NCBI GenBank assembly: GCA_030706605.1
Contig: JAUZOE010000026.1
Span: forward strand, 1 to 53,462
Length of the DNA: 53,462 nucleotides
Direction: 5' to 3'
Origin: Bacteroidota bacterium
GTDB lineage: Bacteria > Bacteroidota > Bacteroidia > Chitinophagales > Chitinophagaceae
The notes below the pieces were generated by a model. That model did no database searches. It was not told where the DNA came from and saw nothing but the letters and a program-made list of their open reading frames with translations. The position numbers and the translations under genes were made by a program. Each line of letters starts with the position of its first letter. Within the stretch, counting starts at the first letter, position 1. This document shows positions 53,308 through 53,462 of this stretch, one piece after another.

Positions 53308-53350
53308 GGTCAACTAGAGTGAGACGTTGCAGGGAAATAAAATATTGTCT

Positions 53351-53462
53351 TGTCCTGAAATAGGTTTACACATAAAAATGTAAATCATGGACAACAAGCA
53401 AGAGATCATCAATGAGTATTTATTAGGAGAAGCTGGTTATCGGGTACTATCAAAAAAATATG
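53351..53462 (+). mobile_element. Left end of a probable insertion sequence (truncated by the window)
   Basis: A 36-nt stretch beginning TGTCCTGAAATAGGTTTACA directly precedes a short ORF with a transposase-like start. The TG beginning and the terminal position recall left ends of IS3-type elements in Bacteroidota. The right end lies outside the window, so inverted repeats and target duplication cannot be checked. Confidence 0.45.
53387..53462 (+). CDS. Probable transposase helix-turn-helix subunit (3' partial)
   Basis: Only 25 codons are visible from the ATG at 53387. The protein begins MDNKQEIINEYLLGEAGYRV and continues LSKKY, the pattern at the N-terminus of HTH-type transposase OrfA subunits, which bind the element ends. 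The call rests on this short stretch and on the IS-like end just upstream. Confidence 0.5.
   Translation, partial: MDNKQEIINEYLLGEAGYRVLSKKY

Overview
The window looks like a chromosomal segment of a Bacteroidota bacterium, most likely of the Chitinophagaceae. Supporting signs are an AT-rich background, few obvious Shine-Dalgarno sequences, several -7 boxes of the Bacteroidota type (TAnnTTTG), LytS/LytTR regulation, an FtsH-RsfS-BirA neighbourhood, DUF4288 and DUF7793 proteins, and a CarB without its allosteric domain. The taxonomic placement is inference from gene content. I saw no tRNA, rRNA or CRISPR array.

Layout. 1-2.7 kb: surface proteins, namely a repeat-stalk/tail-fibre-like protein cut by the left edge and a secreted DUF1566 protein. 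3.1-6.7 kb: an outer-membrane beta-barrel, a D-2-hydroxyacid dehydrogenase and a divergent AraC regulator. 7-9.9 kb: an envelope-sensing module (LiaF-like protein, DUF4288, LytS kinase, LytTR regulator). 10-19.1 kb: mostly minus-strand housekeeping genes (MscS channel, propeller protein, lpxH, lutC, ftsH, rsfS, bcp, M23 peptidase) with birA opposed. 19.5-22.4 kb: carB split into two in-frame genes, closed by a strong hairpin terminator. 22.5-25 kb: an ECF sigma / anti-sigma / beta-barrel unit. 25.1-31.5 kb: kbl, lutB, purH, comEC.

31.9-33.8 kb holds the most unusual gene: a full-length HsdM-like DNA methyltransferase domain that has lost its NPPF catalytic motif. It is fused through a transmembrane helix to a predicted periplasmic SH3b domain, and no hsdS or hsdR lies nearby. 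34-45.5 kb is a molybdenum-enzyme island: MOSC protein, DUF7793, an IorA/IorB-type hydroxylase with its cytochrome c, XdhC, MocA, MoaA, MoeA, MoaD, MoeB-rhodanese, MoaE and a MoaC-Mog fusion. These supply the dedicated steps from GTP to a cytosine-dinucleotide Moco and the enzyme that would use it. A second IorB-like large subunit follows on the other strand (45.5-47.7 kb).

47.9-50.6 kb is a tightly packed three-gene membrane operon of unknown function: an SH3b membrane protein, a protein with twelve CxxC motifs of the DnaJ zinc-finger type plus membrane helices, and a TM2-like protein. From 50.6 kb to the right edge, a peroxiredoxin and an M23 peptidase lie between two 65-nt direct repeats that share a perfect TAACCGGTTA palindrome. 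The peptidase gene is much richer in GC than the rest of the window. The start of what looks like an insertion sequence lies at the right edge, so this end is probably a mobile or recently acquired segment.
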